Part shown: in pieces, positions 45,281 through 54,817 of the stretch
Layout of the letters: the number at the start of each line of letters is the position of its first letter
Numbering within the stretch: position 1 is the stretch's first letter
DNA from: Rhizobium sp. RU36D
GTDB lineage: Bacteria; Pseudomonadota; Alphaproteobacteria; Rhizobiales; Rhizobiaceae
NCBI RefSeq assembly: GCF_900176345.1
Contig: NZ_FWXU01000010.1
Location: 62,001-126,000, forward strand
Length of the DNA stretch: 64,000 nucleotides
Reading direction: 5' to 3'
The notes under the pieces: model-generated
Database searches by the model: none
The model's input: only the letters and a program-made list of their open reading frames with translations
What the model was told of the DNA's origin: nothing
Translations under genes and position numbers: made by a program

Positions 45281-46078
45281 TCAAAGCCCGAAATTGAACT
45301 TGTACGCCGCCGATACGCCGAACATCAGCTGATTGCGGTTGCCGCGTTCGCGCACGAGGCTTGAATCCGCCGCTGGGCCGGTGAGGCGGGAATATTCGGC
45401 GAAGGCGCTGGCGGAGAGGTTGTCGGTCATGGACCAGGTGAGTGCGGTGCCGACGCCGACCGATTTCCAGCCGCTGCCGGGCGTGTAGCGCGACAGGCCC
45501 GAGGCGGCGGATTCGGTCGCGTCGACGCCGTAATAGGCGTCGTAATAGCCCTTGGTGGCATAGGTGGCGCGGGGGCCGGCGGAAAGACGCAGGCCGGGTG
45601 CAAGATCGGCAAAGGCATCGGCGGAGATGTCTCCGACGACGCCATCATGGCTGACGATGCCGTGGCGCAACTCGCCGCGCAGGCGCATCCAGTCCGTCGG
45701 ATAAAGCTCGGCGAAACCGCCGAGTTCGCCGCCGAACTTCACCGGCGAGAGGCCACGCAGGTCGGACGACGTGGAGCTGTCGCGTTTCCACAGGAGCTTT
45801 CCGGAAATACCGGCGCGGAAGATCTCGGTCTCGAGGATGCCGATGGAGGGGCTGTCATTGCGCGAGGAGAAGCGCGCCTCCCTGCCCTGGCGTCCGACCG
45901 AAATGATCGGAGAAATGGAGAACTTGCGGCTGCGCGAACCTTCGAAGGTCGGCGCGAAAATGCCGGCGGCACCGGCGCGGATATACCAGTTGCCCGAGAG
46001 AAAGCTGTCAGCCGCCGCGGGCGTGGCGATCAGGCCGATGCAGGCCGAGCACAGAAGGGTCTTCGAGCGAGACAACAT
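45281..46078 (-). CDS. MipA/OmpV family outer-membrane protein
   Basis: This is a 265-residue protein with a signal peptide (TLLCSACIGLIATPAAA) and alternating beta strands ending in a terminal aromatic-hydrophobic strand (FGVSAAYKFNFGL), as expected for an outer-membrane beta-barrel. The family acts as scaffold for murein enzymes (MipA) or as a porin-like protein (OmpV). The middle contains Gly/Ser-rich loops. The gene is followed upstream by a 470-base gap containing a RIME-like element. Confidence 0.88.
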   Translation of the reverse strand: MLSRSKTLLCSACIGLIATPAAADSFLSGNWYIRAGAAGIFAPTFEGSRSRKFSISPIISVGRQGREARFSSRNDSPSIGILETEIFRAGISGKLLWKRDSSTSSDLRGLSPVKFGGELGGFAELYPTDWMRLRGELRHGIVSHDGVVGDISADAFADLAPGLRLSAGPRATYATKGYYDAYYGVDATESAASGLSRYTPGSGWKSVGVGTALTWSMTDNLSASAFAEYSRLTGPAADSSLVRERGNRNQLMFGVSAAYKFNFGL

Positions 46079-46297
46079 GGAGGCTCCAAACGCAAAACAA
46101 GAAAGTCGCCCTCACCGGGCTCGCGCCCCAGCCCGGAGCGATATCTCAAATTCTCATATTGCCGTTACCGGAGGATTAACCACGACCTATGCGGGATGGG
46201 TTGGGGGGTGCTGCGGTTGACGAGCAAACAAGGCCATAGAAATCTCTGGGAAAGGAATCCGGTGGCGCGCCACGATGTTGCGTTTGAGTGTGCGGTA

Positions 46298-46491
46298 CCC
46301 CCCTCCGCCCTGCCGGGCATCTCCCCCTCAAGGGGGGAGATCGACCAAGCCGCGCCGCCCCGGCCTCAAGAACCCAAGCCGGTATCAACCCATGACGTTT
46401 CCGATGACGGAACGACAAATGGGTGGCTGCGGCGGTGCCACAATCAGATCTCCCCCCTTGAGGGGGAGATGGCCGGCAGGCCAGAGGGGGG
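46298..46491. repeat. Inverted-repeat intergenic element, RIME-like, copy C
   Basis: Arms at about 46298-46344 and 46444-46491 are imperfect inverted repeats with the CATCTCCCCCTCAAGGGGGGAG-type palindrome seen in copies A and B. It occupies the 471-base gap between the MipA/OmpV and tex genes (46079-46549). The rest of that gap (46079-46297) holds only the MipA/OmpV promoter region; I see no gene. Confidence 0.82.
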
Positions 46492-46549
46492 GATTAGCGC
46501 TCGCCTAACTGTCGTGAACGTAGCACGCTGCCCAGACCTATAAGCCCCA

Positions 46550-48862
46550 CTACTTCTTACGCATGGCCTCGGCAAGGGCTGCACCCAGGCCACCCATGGC
46601 GGGGGCTTCGGGCTTCGATGATTTCGGGTTGGCGTGACGCATAGCGCCCGGTCCGCGGTTGTCGCGGCTTGATGGCGGTGGGGCCTCGCCGCCGTCCTTG
46701 CGCATGGTGAGTGCAATGCGCTTGCGCTTGGCATCGACCTCGACCACGCGGACCTTCACCACGTCGCCTGCCTTGACCACCTCGTGCGGGTCCTTGACGA
46801 AGCGGTCGGCCAGTTGGGACACGTGGACCAGCCCATCCTGGTGCACGCCGATATCGACGAAGGCGCCGAAGGCGGCGACGTTGGTGACCGTGCCTTCCAG
46901 CATCATGCCGACCTTGAGATCGGAAATCTCCTCGACACCTTCGGCAAAGGTGGCGGTCTTGAAGCTCGGGCGCGGGTCACGGCCCGGCTTTTCCAGTTCG
47001 GCGATGATGTCCTTCACCGTGGGCAGGCCGAATTGCTCGTCGATGAATTTCTTCGGGTCGAGCGCCTTGAGTGCGGCGCTGTCACCCATCAGCGAGCGGA
47101 GATCGCGGCCGCAGGCAGCGACGATCTTCTTGGCGACGCCATAGGCTTCCGGGTGGACCGAAGAAGCGTCCAGCGGCTCCTTGCCATTGGGAATGCGCAG
47201 GAAGCCGGCGCATTGCTCGAAGGTGCGGGCGCCAAGACGCGGCACTTTCAACAGATCCTTGCGGCTCTGGAACGGGCCAGTCTGGTCGCGATGGGTGACG
47301 ATCGATTCCGCAATCGAGCCACCGAGACCGGAGACCCGTGCCAGCAGCGGCACGGACGCCATGTTGAGATCGACGCCGACCGCGTTCACCGCGTCTTCCA
47401 CGACGGCATCCAGCGAGCGGGCAAGCCGGCCCTGGTCGACATCGTGCTGGTATTGACCCACGCCGATCGACTTCGGCTCGATCTTGACGAGTTCCGCCAG
47501 GGGATCCTGGAGACGGCGGGCGATGGAGACGGCGCCGCGCAGGGAGACGTCGAGCCCCGGGAATTCCTTGGCGGCGAGTTCTGAAGCCGAATAGACCGAG
47601 GCGCCGGCTTCGGAAACGATGACCTTGGTGGGCTTGGGGCCGGTCGCGGGAAACTGCGACAGCATGTCCGCCACCAGGCGCTCCGTCTCGCGGCTGCCGG
47701 TACCATTGCCGATGGCGATTAGTTCGACCTTGTGCTTGCGGATCAGCGCGGCAAGTTCGGCCTGGGTGCCGCGGATGTCGTTCTTAGGCGGGAAGGGATA
47801 GACTGTCGTGGTCTCCAGCAGCTTGCCCGTACCATCGACGACGGCGACCTTGACGCCGGTGCGGATGCCGGGATCAAGCCCCATGGTCGGGCGCGAGCCG
47901 GCCGGTGCCGCCAGCAGCAGGTCCTTGAGGTTGCGGGCGAAGACGTGGATCGCTTCCTCCTCGGCGCGCTCGCGCAGGTCGCGCATGAGGTCGAGCGACA
48001 GCGACATGGAAAGCTTGACGCGCCAGGTCCAGCCGGCAACCTCCATCAGCCACTGGTCTGCAAGACCCTTGCCAGCGATCTGGTAGGCCGAAGCGATGGT
48101 GCGCTGCGCCGGCTTCACCGGGGCCGGATCGTCGCGATCCATTTCGATCGACAGCGTCAGGAATTCCTCGTTCCAGCCGCGCAGCATGGCCAGCGCCCGG
48201 TGGCCGGGAACGGTGGCCCAGCGTTCGGAATGGTTGAAATAGTCGGAGAATTTCTCGCCGGCGGTTTCCTTGCCCTCGACCACCTTCGAATAGAGGATAG
48301 CGCGGTCCTTCATGTCATTGCGCAGGCGACCGATGAGATCGGCGTTTTCCGAAATGGCTTCCGCAACGATGTCACGCGCGCCTTCCAGCGCCGACTTTAC
48401 GTCGGGCACCTCCTCGGTGATATAGGCGCTGGCCAGCTTTGCCGGATCGGCGGCGCGATCGGCCCAGATGGCATCGGCCAACGGCTGCAGTCCCTTTTCG
48501 CGGGCGATCTCCGCGCGGGTGCGGCGCTTCGGCTTGAAGGGAAGATAGATGTCTTCCAGTTCGGCCTTGGTGGTGACGCGGGCGATCTTGATCGCCAGTT
48601 CGTCGGTCATCTTGCCCTGTGACGTGATGGACTCGAAGATTGCCTTGCGACGGGCACCGAGTTCGCGAAGATAGATCAGCCGTTCGGCAAGATTGCGCAG
48701 TTGGGTATCGTCAAGACCGCCGGTGACTTCCTTGCGGTAGCGGGCGATGAAGGGCACGGTGGCGCCTTCATCCAGCAGGGCGACGGCAGATGCCACCTGG
48801 TCGGGGCGGGCATTGATCTCGGAAGCGATGATCGCGGCGATTGTCTTGCTGTCGTCGGCCAT
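46550..48862 (-). CDS. tex: Tex-like RNA-binding protein with S1 domain
   Basis: This is a 770-residue cytoplasmic protein of the Tex/Spt6 family. An N-terminal helical domain is followed by a YqgF-like RNase H fold ([21 protein letters not shown]), a helix-hairpin-helix region ([23 protein letters not shown]) and a C-terminal S1 domain ([32 protein letters not shown]). The tail is basic and Pro-rich. Tex binds RNA and modulates transcription of stress and virulence genes. I start at the ATG at 48862 (AGGA upstream). It is preceded on the same strand by a short ribbon-helix-helix gene. Confidence 0.95.
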   Translation of the reverse strand: MADDSKTIAAIIASEINARPDQVASAVALLDEGATVPFIARYRKEVTGGLDDTQLRNLAERLIYLRELGARRKAIFESITSQGKMTDELAIKIARVTTKAELEDIYLPFKPKRRTRAEIAREKGLQPLADAIWADRAADPAKLASAYITEEVPDVKSALEGARDIVAEAISENADLIGRLRNDMKDRAILYSKVVEGKETAGEKFSDYFNHSERWATVPGHRALAMLRGWNEEFLTLSIEMDRDDPAPVKPAQRTIASAYQIAGKGLADQWLMEVAGWTWRVKLSMSLSLDLMRDLRERAEEEAIHVFARNLKDLLLAAPAGSRPTMGLDPGIRTGVKVAVVDGTGKLLETTTVYPFPPKNDIRGTQAELAALIRKHKVELIAIGNGTGSRETERLVADMLSQFPATGPKPTKVIVSEAGASVYSASELAAKEFPGLDVSLRGAVSIARRLQDPLAELVKIEPKSIGVGQYQHDVDQGRLARSLDAVVEDAVNAVGVDLNMASVPLLARVSGLGGSIAESIVTHRDQTGPFQSRKDLLKVPRLGARTFEQCAGFLRIPNGKEPLDASSVHPEAYGVAKKIVAACGRDLRSLMGDSAALKALDPKKFIDEQFGLPTVKDIIAELEKPGRDPRPSFKTATFAEGVEEISDLKVGMMLEGTVTNVAAFGAFVDIGVHQDGLVHVSQLADRFVKDPHEVVKAGDVVKVRVVEVDAKRKRIALTMRKDGGEAPPPSSRDNRGPGAMRHANPKSSKPEAPAMGGLGAALAEAMRKK

Positions 48863-48926
48863 GGGAATCCTGTCTCCGTCTTCGTGGGCGCGGACCATAG
48901 CGGTGGATTGCGGCAAAGCAAGAGGC

Positions 48927-49082
48927 TCAGCCCGCCAGTTTCCGCCGGACCGCATCCGCAATGAAGCCCGACCGGGTATAGCCCTGGCGCTCGGCAGCAG
49001 TATTAAGCCGCTGAAGCAAATGCTCTTCCATGGTTATGGTGACCTTCACCGAGCGTCCGGGCCTATCCACAGGCAAAAGCAT
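48927..49082 (-). CDS. Short ribbon-helix-helix protein, orphan antitoxin-like
   Basis: This is a 51-residue protein. The segment [40 protein letters not shown] is a clear ribbon-helix-helix: a beta strand followed by two helices, as in HicB C-termini and CopG. No toxin gene is adjacent; an in-frame stop lies 15 bases before the ATG, so no larger HicB domain is attached. It sits 64 bases before tex on the same strand and at the edge of the AT-rich patch. It may be a leftover antitoxin or a small regulator. Confidence 0.7.
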   Translation of the reverse strand: MLLPVDRPGRSVKVTITMEEHLLQRLNTAAERQGYTRSGFIADAVRRKLAG

Positions 49083-49181
49083 GACCAGTTCCGGTCAGGC
49101 TCCTCCGACTACTCTGACAGACCTCTCATGACAGATCTCCGTAATTTACGTCAACAGAACCCGCCAATAATTTATTTCCAC

Positions 49182-49445
49182 CTATACGACATCCCAGAAA
49201 GATATCAACGCTCCAAAAATTAAAATATATCCCAATATTTCTATTGGTCTATAAATCAAAACTCTCCCCCTGTTAGATATTTTGTGTTCCTCCTTATCTG
49301 AGTCTCCGGCGTAATACTCTGTTGTATTCTCGTTTTTTATTGAAAAATTCCATTTATTTTGGTAATAAAAGCGGATTTCCCTGAACTCGGCCACCATAAA
49401 ACGAATCACAAAGAACAAGTACATCAATAAAAGTACGACTTTCAT
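49182..49445 (-). CDS. Small AT-rich membrane protein, unknown
   Basis: This is an 87-residue protein with two predicted membrane segments (KVVLLLMYLFFVIRFMVA and EILGYILIFGALISFW) around a polar, Asn/Lys/Glu-rich loop. Its codons are strikingly AT-rich (AAA, AAT, ATA, TTT), quite unlike the neighbouring genes, so it is probably acquired. No family is recognised. The short distance to the next minus-strand gene (75 bases) suggests they belong together. Confidence 0.55.
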   Translation of the reverse strand: MKVVLLLMYLFFVIRFMVAEFREIRFYYQNKWNFSIKNENTTEYYAGDSDKEEHKISNRGRVLIYRPIEILGYILIFGALISFWDVV

Positions 49446-49520
49446 AATTCATAAGCCCCATCCACGAACCGCGCCCCCGCTGCCCTCATCAGCCGACCAG
49501 TCGCCTCGATTTCAGTCATT

Positions 49521-50012
49521 TCAGTGCCTCTTAACGTCGACAAATACAGCTATATCAAAAATGCTTCCATCCTCTCTGGGACTTACGACGACTGAGGCAC
49601 CCGACGGATATCGTCCCTCCTGATCCGAAAAGAAAGCCACAGAACAAAGTCCAGATCGCGTCTTCAAGCGCTGGCACAATACAAGCTCGTCAAAATTATC
49701 AGGATCTATATTATCGACCTTCTTCGAAATCTCACGAAATATGGCCCGCGCCATATGTTTCATTTCCGAGTTCTCGGAAATTGCATTCCAAGTTAGTTCT
49801 TCATACAGAAATATTGTTAATCCCTGTTGATTGCAATCTATCGATCTGTTTGCGCTTGAAGGGAGATTGCAAGCGTGTAGAAAATTCGCCATGCCGCCTT
49901 TAAGCGGCGGTATCTGGTCAGTTACCTTTGCCAGATCGCTAGCAACGGCAATTTGCGCGGTTCCGGCCAAGGTGGCAATCAACCCAAGCACCAATACCAA
50001 TCTACACCACAT
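49521..50012 (-). CDS. Secreted or membrane-anchored protein, unknown
   Basis: This is a 163-residue protein beginning with a signal-like hydrophobic segment (RLVLVLGLIATLAGTAQIAVAS). The remainder is polar with three or four Cys (NFLHACNLP, IDCNQQG, VLCQRL, GLCSVAF) that could form disulfides in the periplasm. GAGG precedes the ATG at 50012. The same frame stays open another 81 codons upstream into what looks like a separate decayed gene. Composition is less GC-rich than the flanks. No family recognised. Confidence 0.6.
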   Translation of the reverse strand: MWCRLVLVLGLIATLAGTAQIAVASDLAKVTDQIPPLKGGMANFLHACNLPSSANRSIDCNQQGLTIFLYEELTWNAISENSEMKHMARAIFREISKKVDNIDPDNFDELVLCQRLKTRSGLCSVAFFSDQEGRYPSGASVVVSPREDGSIFDIAVFVDVKRH

Positions 50013-50312
50013 ACGCCTCACCCTCGAACCTCGCGACGCCGCGTTGATATTCCACACTGTCATCACATGGATAACCGGGTGGCATTCAGCGAATTCGGTC
50101 CATTGCCGGATGGCGGCCACCAGCTCCGCCTCGTCAAAATCCTCCGCCAGTATCTCATCCTTGTCCAAGGAATCGAGCGAACGGAACTGCAGCAGTCTTT
50201 CGCCATCGGCGAGGAGGCCATAGAGCGAGCCAATTGCAGAAACACAGCTTGGCAAATCGGGGAATGACAGGCCGGAGTCACCATCCTGCCCGCGAACAAG
50301 TGCCTCGATCTA
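50013..50312 (-). pseudogene. Possible decayed coding fragment upstream of the secreted protein
   Basis: Within the 442-base gap before purD, this frame shows protein-like sequence with normal rhizobial GC-rich codons (for example LLADGERLLQFRSLDSLDKDE and FDEAELVAAIRQW). It is preceded by AAAGG and then GTG-ATG-TAG, so an ATG is followed at once by a stop codon; without that stop it would begin properly. It runs without a stop into the secreted-protein gene. A TTG at 50255 could be a rescue start. The remaining gap to 50454 contains the purD promoter region and no gene that I see. Confidence 0.35.
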
Positions 50313-50454
50313 CATCACATCAGGCCTTTGTAGGAAATAGTACGTATCGGCAGTCGCAAGGTCAATCCGAACGCCCCAAAGCTCCTTTGGCGCTTGACCT
50401 TTTGCCCCCCCGCCCTTAACCGCCAGACAAACACAGGCGCCAGGAGGGCAAGCG

Positions 50455-51723
50455 ATGAAGGTTCTGTTGATCGGATCGGGCGGACGGGAACATGCGCTGG
50501 CCTGGAAGATTGCGCAATCACCCTTGCTATCCAAGCTTTACGCCGCGCCCGGCAATCCCGGCATCGCCGATCATGCGGAACTGGTCGCTCTTGATATCGA
50601 CAGCCACGATGCGGTCGTTTCCTTCTGCAAGGAGAACGACATAGATTTCGTCGTGGTCGGGCCGGAAGCGCCGCTGGTAGCGGGGTTGGCGGACAGCCTG
50701 AGGGCAGCGGGTATCGATACCTTCGGGCCATCGGCGGCGGCAGCCCAGCTTGAGGGTTCCAAGGGCTTCACCAAGGATGTCTGCGCCCGCTTCAATATTC
50801 CGACCGGCGCCTATCAACGCTTCAACAATGCGCCGAAGGCCAAGGCCTATATCCGCGCCCAAGGCGCGCCGATCGTGATCAAGGCGGATGGGCTTGCCGC
50901 CGGCAAGGGCGTGACCGTCGCCATGACGGTCGAGGAAGCGCTTGCGGCGATCGATGACTGTTTTGAAGGCGCCTTTGGCGCGGCCGGTGCGGAAGTGGTG
51001 GTCGAAGCCTATCTCGACGGCGAGGAGGCGAGCTTCTTCTGCCTCAGCGATGGCAAGACCCTTTTGCCGCTCGCGACCGCGCAGGACCACAAGCGCGTGG
51101 GCGATGGCGATACCGGGCCGAATACCGGCGGCATGGGCGCCTATTCGCCCGCTCCTGTGATGACGGCAGAGCTTGTCGAACGGACCATGAAAGAGATCAT
51201 CGAGCCCACCATGCGCGGCATGGCGGAGATGGGCATGCCGTTTTCCGGCGTGTTCTTCGCCGGCCTGATGATCACCGCCAAGGGGCCGGAGCTGATCGAG
51301 TACAATGTGCGCTTCGGCGATCCGGAATGCCAGGTGCTGATGATGCGCCTGAAAAGCGATCTTCTGCCACTCTTGCATGCCGCGGCAACGGGCCGGCTGC
51401 ATGAGGTCACGGCGGAATGGCATGACGATCCGGCGCTGACCGTGGTGCTCGCCTCCAAGGGTTATCCCGGGAATTACGCCAAGAATACCGCGATCGGCAC
51501 GCTCCCGCCCGAGACCACAGGGGCCAAGGTGTTTCATGCCGGGACGGCGGTGAAGGACGGTCAGCTCGTGGCGACGGGCGGGCGGGTGCTGAATGCCACC
51601 GCGATGGGAGAGGATATCGCCGCGGCGCAGACTGCGGCCTATAAGCTGGTGGACGGCATTTCCTGGGATAACGGCTTCTGCCGCCGGGATATTGGCTGGC
51701 GGGCGCTTGCCCGCGGCGAATGA
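50455..51723 (+). CDS. purD: Phosphoribosylamine-glycine ligase
   Basis: This is a 422-residue ATP-grasp enzyme, second step of purine synthesis (5-phosphoribosylamine plus glycine plus ATP to GAR). [22 protein letters not shown] at the N-terminus, [14 protein letters not shown], the ATP-binding [14 protein letters not shown] and [12 protein letters not shown] (Mg ligands) are all intact. AGGAGG lies at the correct distance before the ATG. In this window it stands alone, with the AT-rich patch upstream and the HPE1-like gene downstream. Confidence 0.97.
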   Translation: MKVLLIGSGGREHALAWKIAQSPLLSKLYAAPGNPGIADHAELVALDIDSHDAVVSFCKENDIDFVVVGPEAPLVAGLADSLRAAGIDTFGPSAAAAQLEGSKGFTKDVCARFNIPTGAYQRFNNAPKAKAYIRAQGAPIVIKADGLAAGKGVTVAMTVEEALAAIDDCFEGAFGAAGAEVVVEAYLDGEEASFFCLSDGKTLLPLATAQDHKRVGDGDTGPNTGGMGAYSPAPVMTAELVERTMKEIIEPTMRGMAEMGMPFSGVFFAGLMITAKGPELIEYNVRFGDPECQVLMMRLKSDLLPLLHAAATGRLHEVTAEWHDDPALTVVLASKGYPGNYAKNTAIGTLPPETTGAKVFHAGTAVKDGQLVATGGRVLNATAMGEDIAAAQTAAYKLVDGISWDNGFCRRDIGWRALARGE

Positions 51724-51842
51724 CTTAAAAATCCTTGGTTACCGGGGTAAATCCGCCGATTCATTCAAATTTTACCGAGTGCCCTGACCGGATGGCAATA
51801 AACCTCCGCTAGTGTCTCCCCAATCGGTAGGGAGTCCAGCGG

Positions 51843-52325
51843 ATGCGTGCCTTGATCTTGACCTCAGTAGCGCTGCTCGTCAGCGGACCGGCGATGGCCG
51901 GCTCCATCGAGACGATCGTTCCTGCGCCTGATACAGGCAACAGCATCGTGAAGGTCACCTGCGACACCTGCCCCCCGCCGAAGAGCAAAGAAGAGACTAG
52001 CGGCTACCGCGTGCCGAGCCTGCCGGCCGGCACGCAGCAGGTCGAAATCCGCGAAATCGACGGCAAGAAGAAGGTGGTGCGCACCGAGGCCTGGATGGGC
52101 GGCTCGCCTGTCAACTATGTGAGCTCGGCGCCGATCTGGCTGGACGACAAGGGCACCGCGCTTGCCGGCGCCAAGCGCCCCGAGGGCGGCGACGGCATCG
52201 ACTTGAACGCCCAGACGAGCGCAGTCGACACATCCGACGCCAAACCCGTGATCGCGGCATCGGCCGGCTCGATTATCGATCCGCCGCCGCTTGATGTTTC
52301 CGGCTTCCAACTACGCCTGAACTGA
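51843..52325 (+). CDS. Secreted protein with HPE1-like domain
   Basis: This is a 160-residue protein with a signal peptide (MRALILTSVALLVSGPAMA). The mature part contains a Cys-x-x-Cys motif in VTCDTCPPPK and the conserved AWMGGSPVNYVSSAP block. I recall this as the domain named after the Liberibacter plant virulence effector HPE1, present in many Rhizobiaceae that are not pathogens. Role unknown; an exported redox or metal-binding protein is possible. It is followed by a terminator hairpin. Confidence 0.7.
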   Translation: MRALILTSVALLVSGPAMAGSIETIVPAPDTGNSIVKVTCDTCPPPKSKEETSGYRVPSLPAGTQQVEIREIDGKKKVVRTEAWMGGSPVNYVSSAPIWLDDKGTALAGAKRPEGGDGIDLNAQTSAVDTSDAKPVIAASAGSIIDPPPLDVSGFQLRLN

Positions 52326-52720
52326 TCCCTTGCGGGCTCTGCCCCACACACTTCCCTGCCCCAAGCAGCCATACGATCCGGGCTGCCGGGCGATCCGCGA
52401 AGAGCGGAAGAAGCGCTCCGGCTAAACCCCGGGGCGCTGCCTTTTGGGGCAATCACGCAACATTACTGCGCCAATTAATAATGCCAAATGATTTATCTAT
52501 TCGCATAGAATTGAAATTCATCAATTATGAACATGCGGCCAAACTAAAATATATGTTAGTTTTTACATATTTTATTGCAGTAGGCCGAATTTAATTCAAT
52601 TTTTACTGGACTCACCTCCAGATATTGACAGGCATCGGATTTGCTTTGGCGCGTTATACGGCCCGAAGTCTCAAGATCACGAGATGCTCGGTGCATTATC
52701 TAGCCCTATGGCGAGGACTC
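52326..52720. other. 395-base intergenic region, AT-rich in its second half
   Basis: The first part carries a terminator for the HPE1-like gene. From about 52450 to 52620 the sequence is strongly AT-rich with several TTAATT and TATATTT stretches, very unlike the genome average. It probably contains the promoter of the downstream MCP. I see no gene or conserved RNA in it. Confidence 0.5.
52412..52438 (+). terminator. Terminator of the HPE1-like gene
   Basis: A ten-base stem (52412-52421 with 52429-52438, one G-T pair) is followed shortly by CTTTT. Confidence 0.6.
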
Positions 52721-54553
52721 ATGAAGAACCTAAAAATTTCCCAGCAGTTGTTTATGCTGATAGGCGCACTTATGCTTGCATTTGTTGCAGTCACATATTT
52801 CCAGATCAGGTCTGCCGCCGATTCCATTTATGCGGAACGCTATGATATGCTTCGCACTCAGGTCGAAGCGGGCATGTCTACGATCAAGGCCATCGACGCC
52901 AAGGTAGCAACCGGAGAACTGACACCCGAGGCTGCCCGTCAGCAGGCATTTGCCATCCTTTCCAATGTTAAGTTTGAGCCCAACGGCTACCTCTTCGGCA
53001 TCAGCTATGAGGCGACCACCGTCTTCCACCCGAATTCGAAGCAGGTCGGCGTGAACGCAAAGGGCCAGCCCGACAAGCGCGGCAACATGTTCCGCGAGGA
53101 GATGATTGAAAAGGGCCAGAAGGGCGGCGGGATCACGCGCTATTTCTGGGAAAAGCCCGGCGATACAAGCGGCGAAGTGTATGAAAAGGCCGTCTACAGC
53201 CTGGCCTACGAGCCCTGGAAGATGATCGTTGGAACCGGCGTTTACATCGACGACCTGCAGGTCAAGATCAATGCAATGATCTGGGACGCCGTTGCCCTGG
53301 GTGCTGCGGTCTTCGTGCTTGGCCTCGCAGCCGCATTCGTCGTCATCCGCGGCATCACCCGTCCGCTGGCGGCAATCCATCAGTCGCTGGAGGCGGTGGC
53401 GGATGAGAATGTCTCGATCGCCATTCCGCACACCGACATGGGCAATGAGGTCGGTCTGATGGCTAAGGCCACGGAAGCACTGCAGGAGAAGGTGCGCGAG
53501 CGCCATGCGCTGACCGAGCGCCAGGCGCAGCAGGAAGCCACCATCAATTCCGAACGGCAGCAGAACCTAAATCTGCAGCGGCAGGAAGCCGAGCAGCAGG
53601 CCCGCGTCGTCACCACCATCGGTGCCTCGCTTGCAGAACTTGCCCGCGGCGACCTCACCGTTCGCTGTGGCGATCTCGGTCCCAAGTACCAGGGCTTGCG
53701 CGACAACTTCAATGAGGCGCTGTCGCATCTGGAAGCTGCCATGTCCAAGGTCAATGCCAAGGGCATCGACATCTCCGGCTCCAAGGAAGAGATCCGTCGC
53801 GCCTCCAACGAGCTATCGCAGCGCACCGAACGCCAGGCCGCCAATCTCGAGGAAACCTCCGCAGCCCTTGACGAGCTCACCGTCGCAGTCCGCCAGACGG
53901 CAGACGGCGCGCAGGAGGCGGCAAAGCGTGTCATGACCGTCTCGACCGAAGCCTCCCGCTCCGACGCCGTCGTCGCCCAGGCGATCTCGGCGATGAGCGG
54001 CATCGAGCAGTCCTCGGCGGAAATCACCAAGATCATCGGGGTGATCGACGAGATCGCCTTCCAGACGAACCTCCTGGCGCTGAATGCCGGCGTCGAGGCC
54101 GCCCGTGCGGGCGAAAGCGGCAAGGGTTTTGCCGTTGTCGCCCAGGAAGTGCGCGAACTGGCCCAGCGCTCCGCCGCCGCGGCAAAGGAGATCAAGGAAC
54201 AGATCTCCCGGTCCTCGGGTCAGGTTCAGAATGGCGTGCAATTGGTCGGTCAGGCCGGCGAAGCGCTGAAGCGTATCTCCGACCAGATCAAGGCTGCCAA
54301 CGACATTGTCACCAAGATCGCCCATTCGGCAACCGAGCAGGACACCACGCTGCGCTCGATCTCGTCTTCGATGAACCAGCTGGACTCGGCCACCCAGCAC
54401 AATGCCGCCATGGCGGAGGAAACCACCGCATCGGCGGAAGCGCTTGCCGCAGACACCGAGGACCTGCTCAACCTCATCCGTGGGTTCCGCGTCTCGGGCT
54501 CGGCCTCCAATCCCCTGGCCGGAATGGCGCAGAAAATGCGCATGGCCGGCTAA
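52721..54553 (+). CDS. Methyl-accepting chemotaxis protein, sCache_2 sensor (tandem copy 1)
   Basis: This is a 610-residue chemoreceptor. A start of [17 protein letters not shown] enters TM1; a periplasmic single-Cache domain follows ([33 protein letters not shown]), then TM2, HAMP, an extra helical linker and the MA signalling domain with [28 protein letters not shown]. Note Ser in place of Glu in AGESG versus AGEAG in the other three MCPs here. It ends MAQKMRMAG with no EWSEF tail. The ATG at 52721 has GAGG close upstream. It is one of two adjacent, clearly duplicated genes. Confidence 0.92.
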   Translation: MKNLKISQQLFMLIGALMLAFVAVTYFQIRSAADSIYAERYDMLRTQVEAGMSTIKAIDAKVATGELTPEAARQQAFAILSNVKFEPNGYLFGISYEATTVFHPNSKQVGVNAKGQPDKRGNMFREEMIEKGQKGGGITRYFWEKPGDTSGEVYEKAVYSLAYEPWKMIVGTGVYIDDLQVKINAMIWDAVALGAAVFVLGLAAAFVVIRGITRPLAAIHQSLEAVADENVSIAIPHTDMGNEVGLMAKATEALQEKVRERHALTERQAQQEATINSERQQNLNLQRQEAEQQARVVTTIGASLAELARGDLTVRCGDLGPKYQGLRDNFNEALSHLEAAMSKVNAKGIDISGSKEEIRRASNELSQRTERQAANLEETSAALDELTVAVRQTADGAQEAAKRVMTVSTEASRSDAVVAQAISAMSGIEQSSAEITKIIGVIDEIAFQTNLLALNAGVEAARAGESGKGFAVVAQEVRELAQRSAAAAKEIKEQISRSSGQVQNGVQLVGQAGEALKRISDQIKAANDIVTKIAHSATEQDTTLRSISSSMNQLDSATQHNAAMAEETTASAEALAADTEDLLNLIRGFRVSGSASNPLAGMAQKMRMAG

Positions 54554-54571
54554 AGACGAAACTCGGTATTG

Positions 54572-54603
54572 AAACGCCGCCCGGAGTAATTCGGGCGGCG
54601 TTT
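54572..54603 (+). terminator. Intrinsic terminator of the first sCache MCP
   Basis: A 12-bp perfect stem (54572-54583 with 54592-54603) with an eight-base loop, ending in a T-run. Confidence 0.92.
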
Positions 54604-54817
54604 TTGCGTCTACTGGTAGGACACAGACAACAACCCTGTGTAGTACCCACGTTGAAGTCTCGCGAATTGGAGCGCCGCAATATTTGAGATCGCTTAAATC
54701 TATCTAAATATTTCTCACTGAATATCACACTCAACAATCGGCACATGATGCGCCGGTCCATGAGCCTGATCTTCCCCTGGGCGTTCGACCGTTCGACAGA
54801 CGAAAGCTAGTCCCGCC

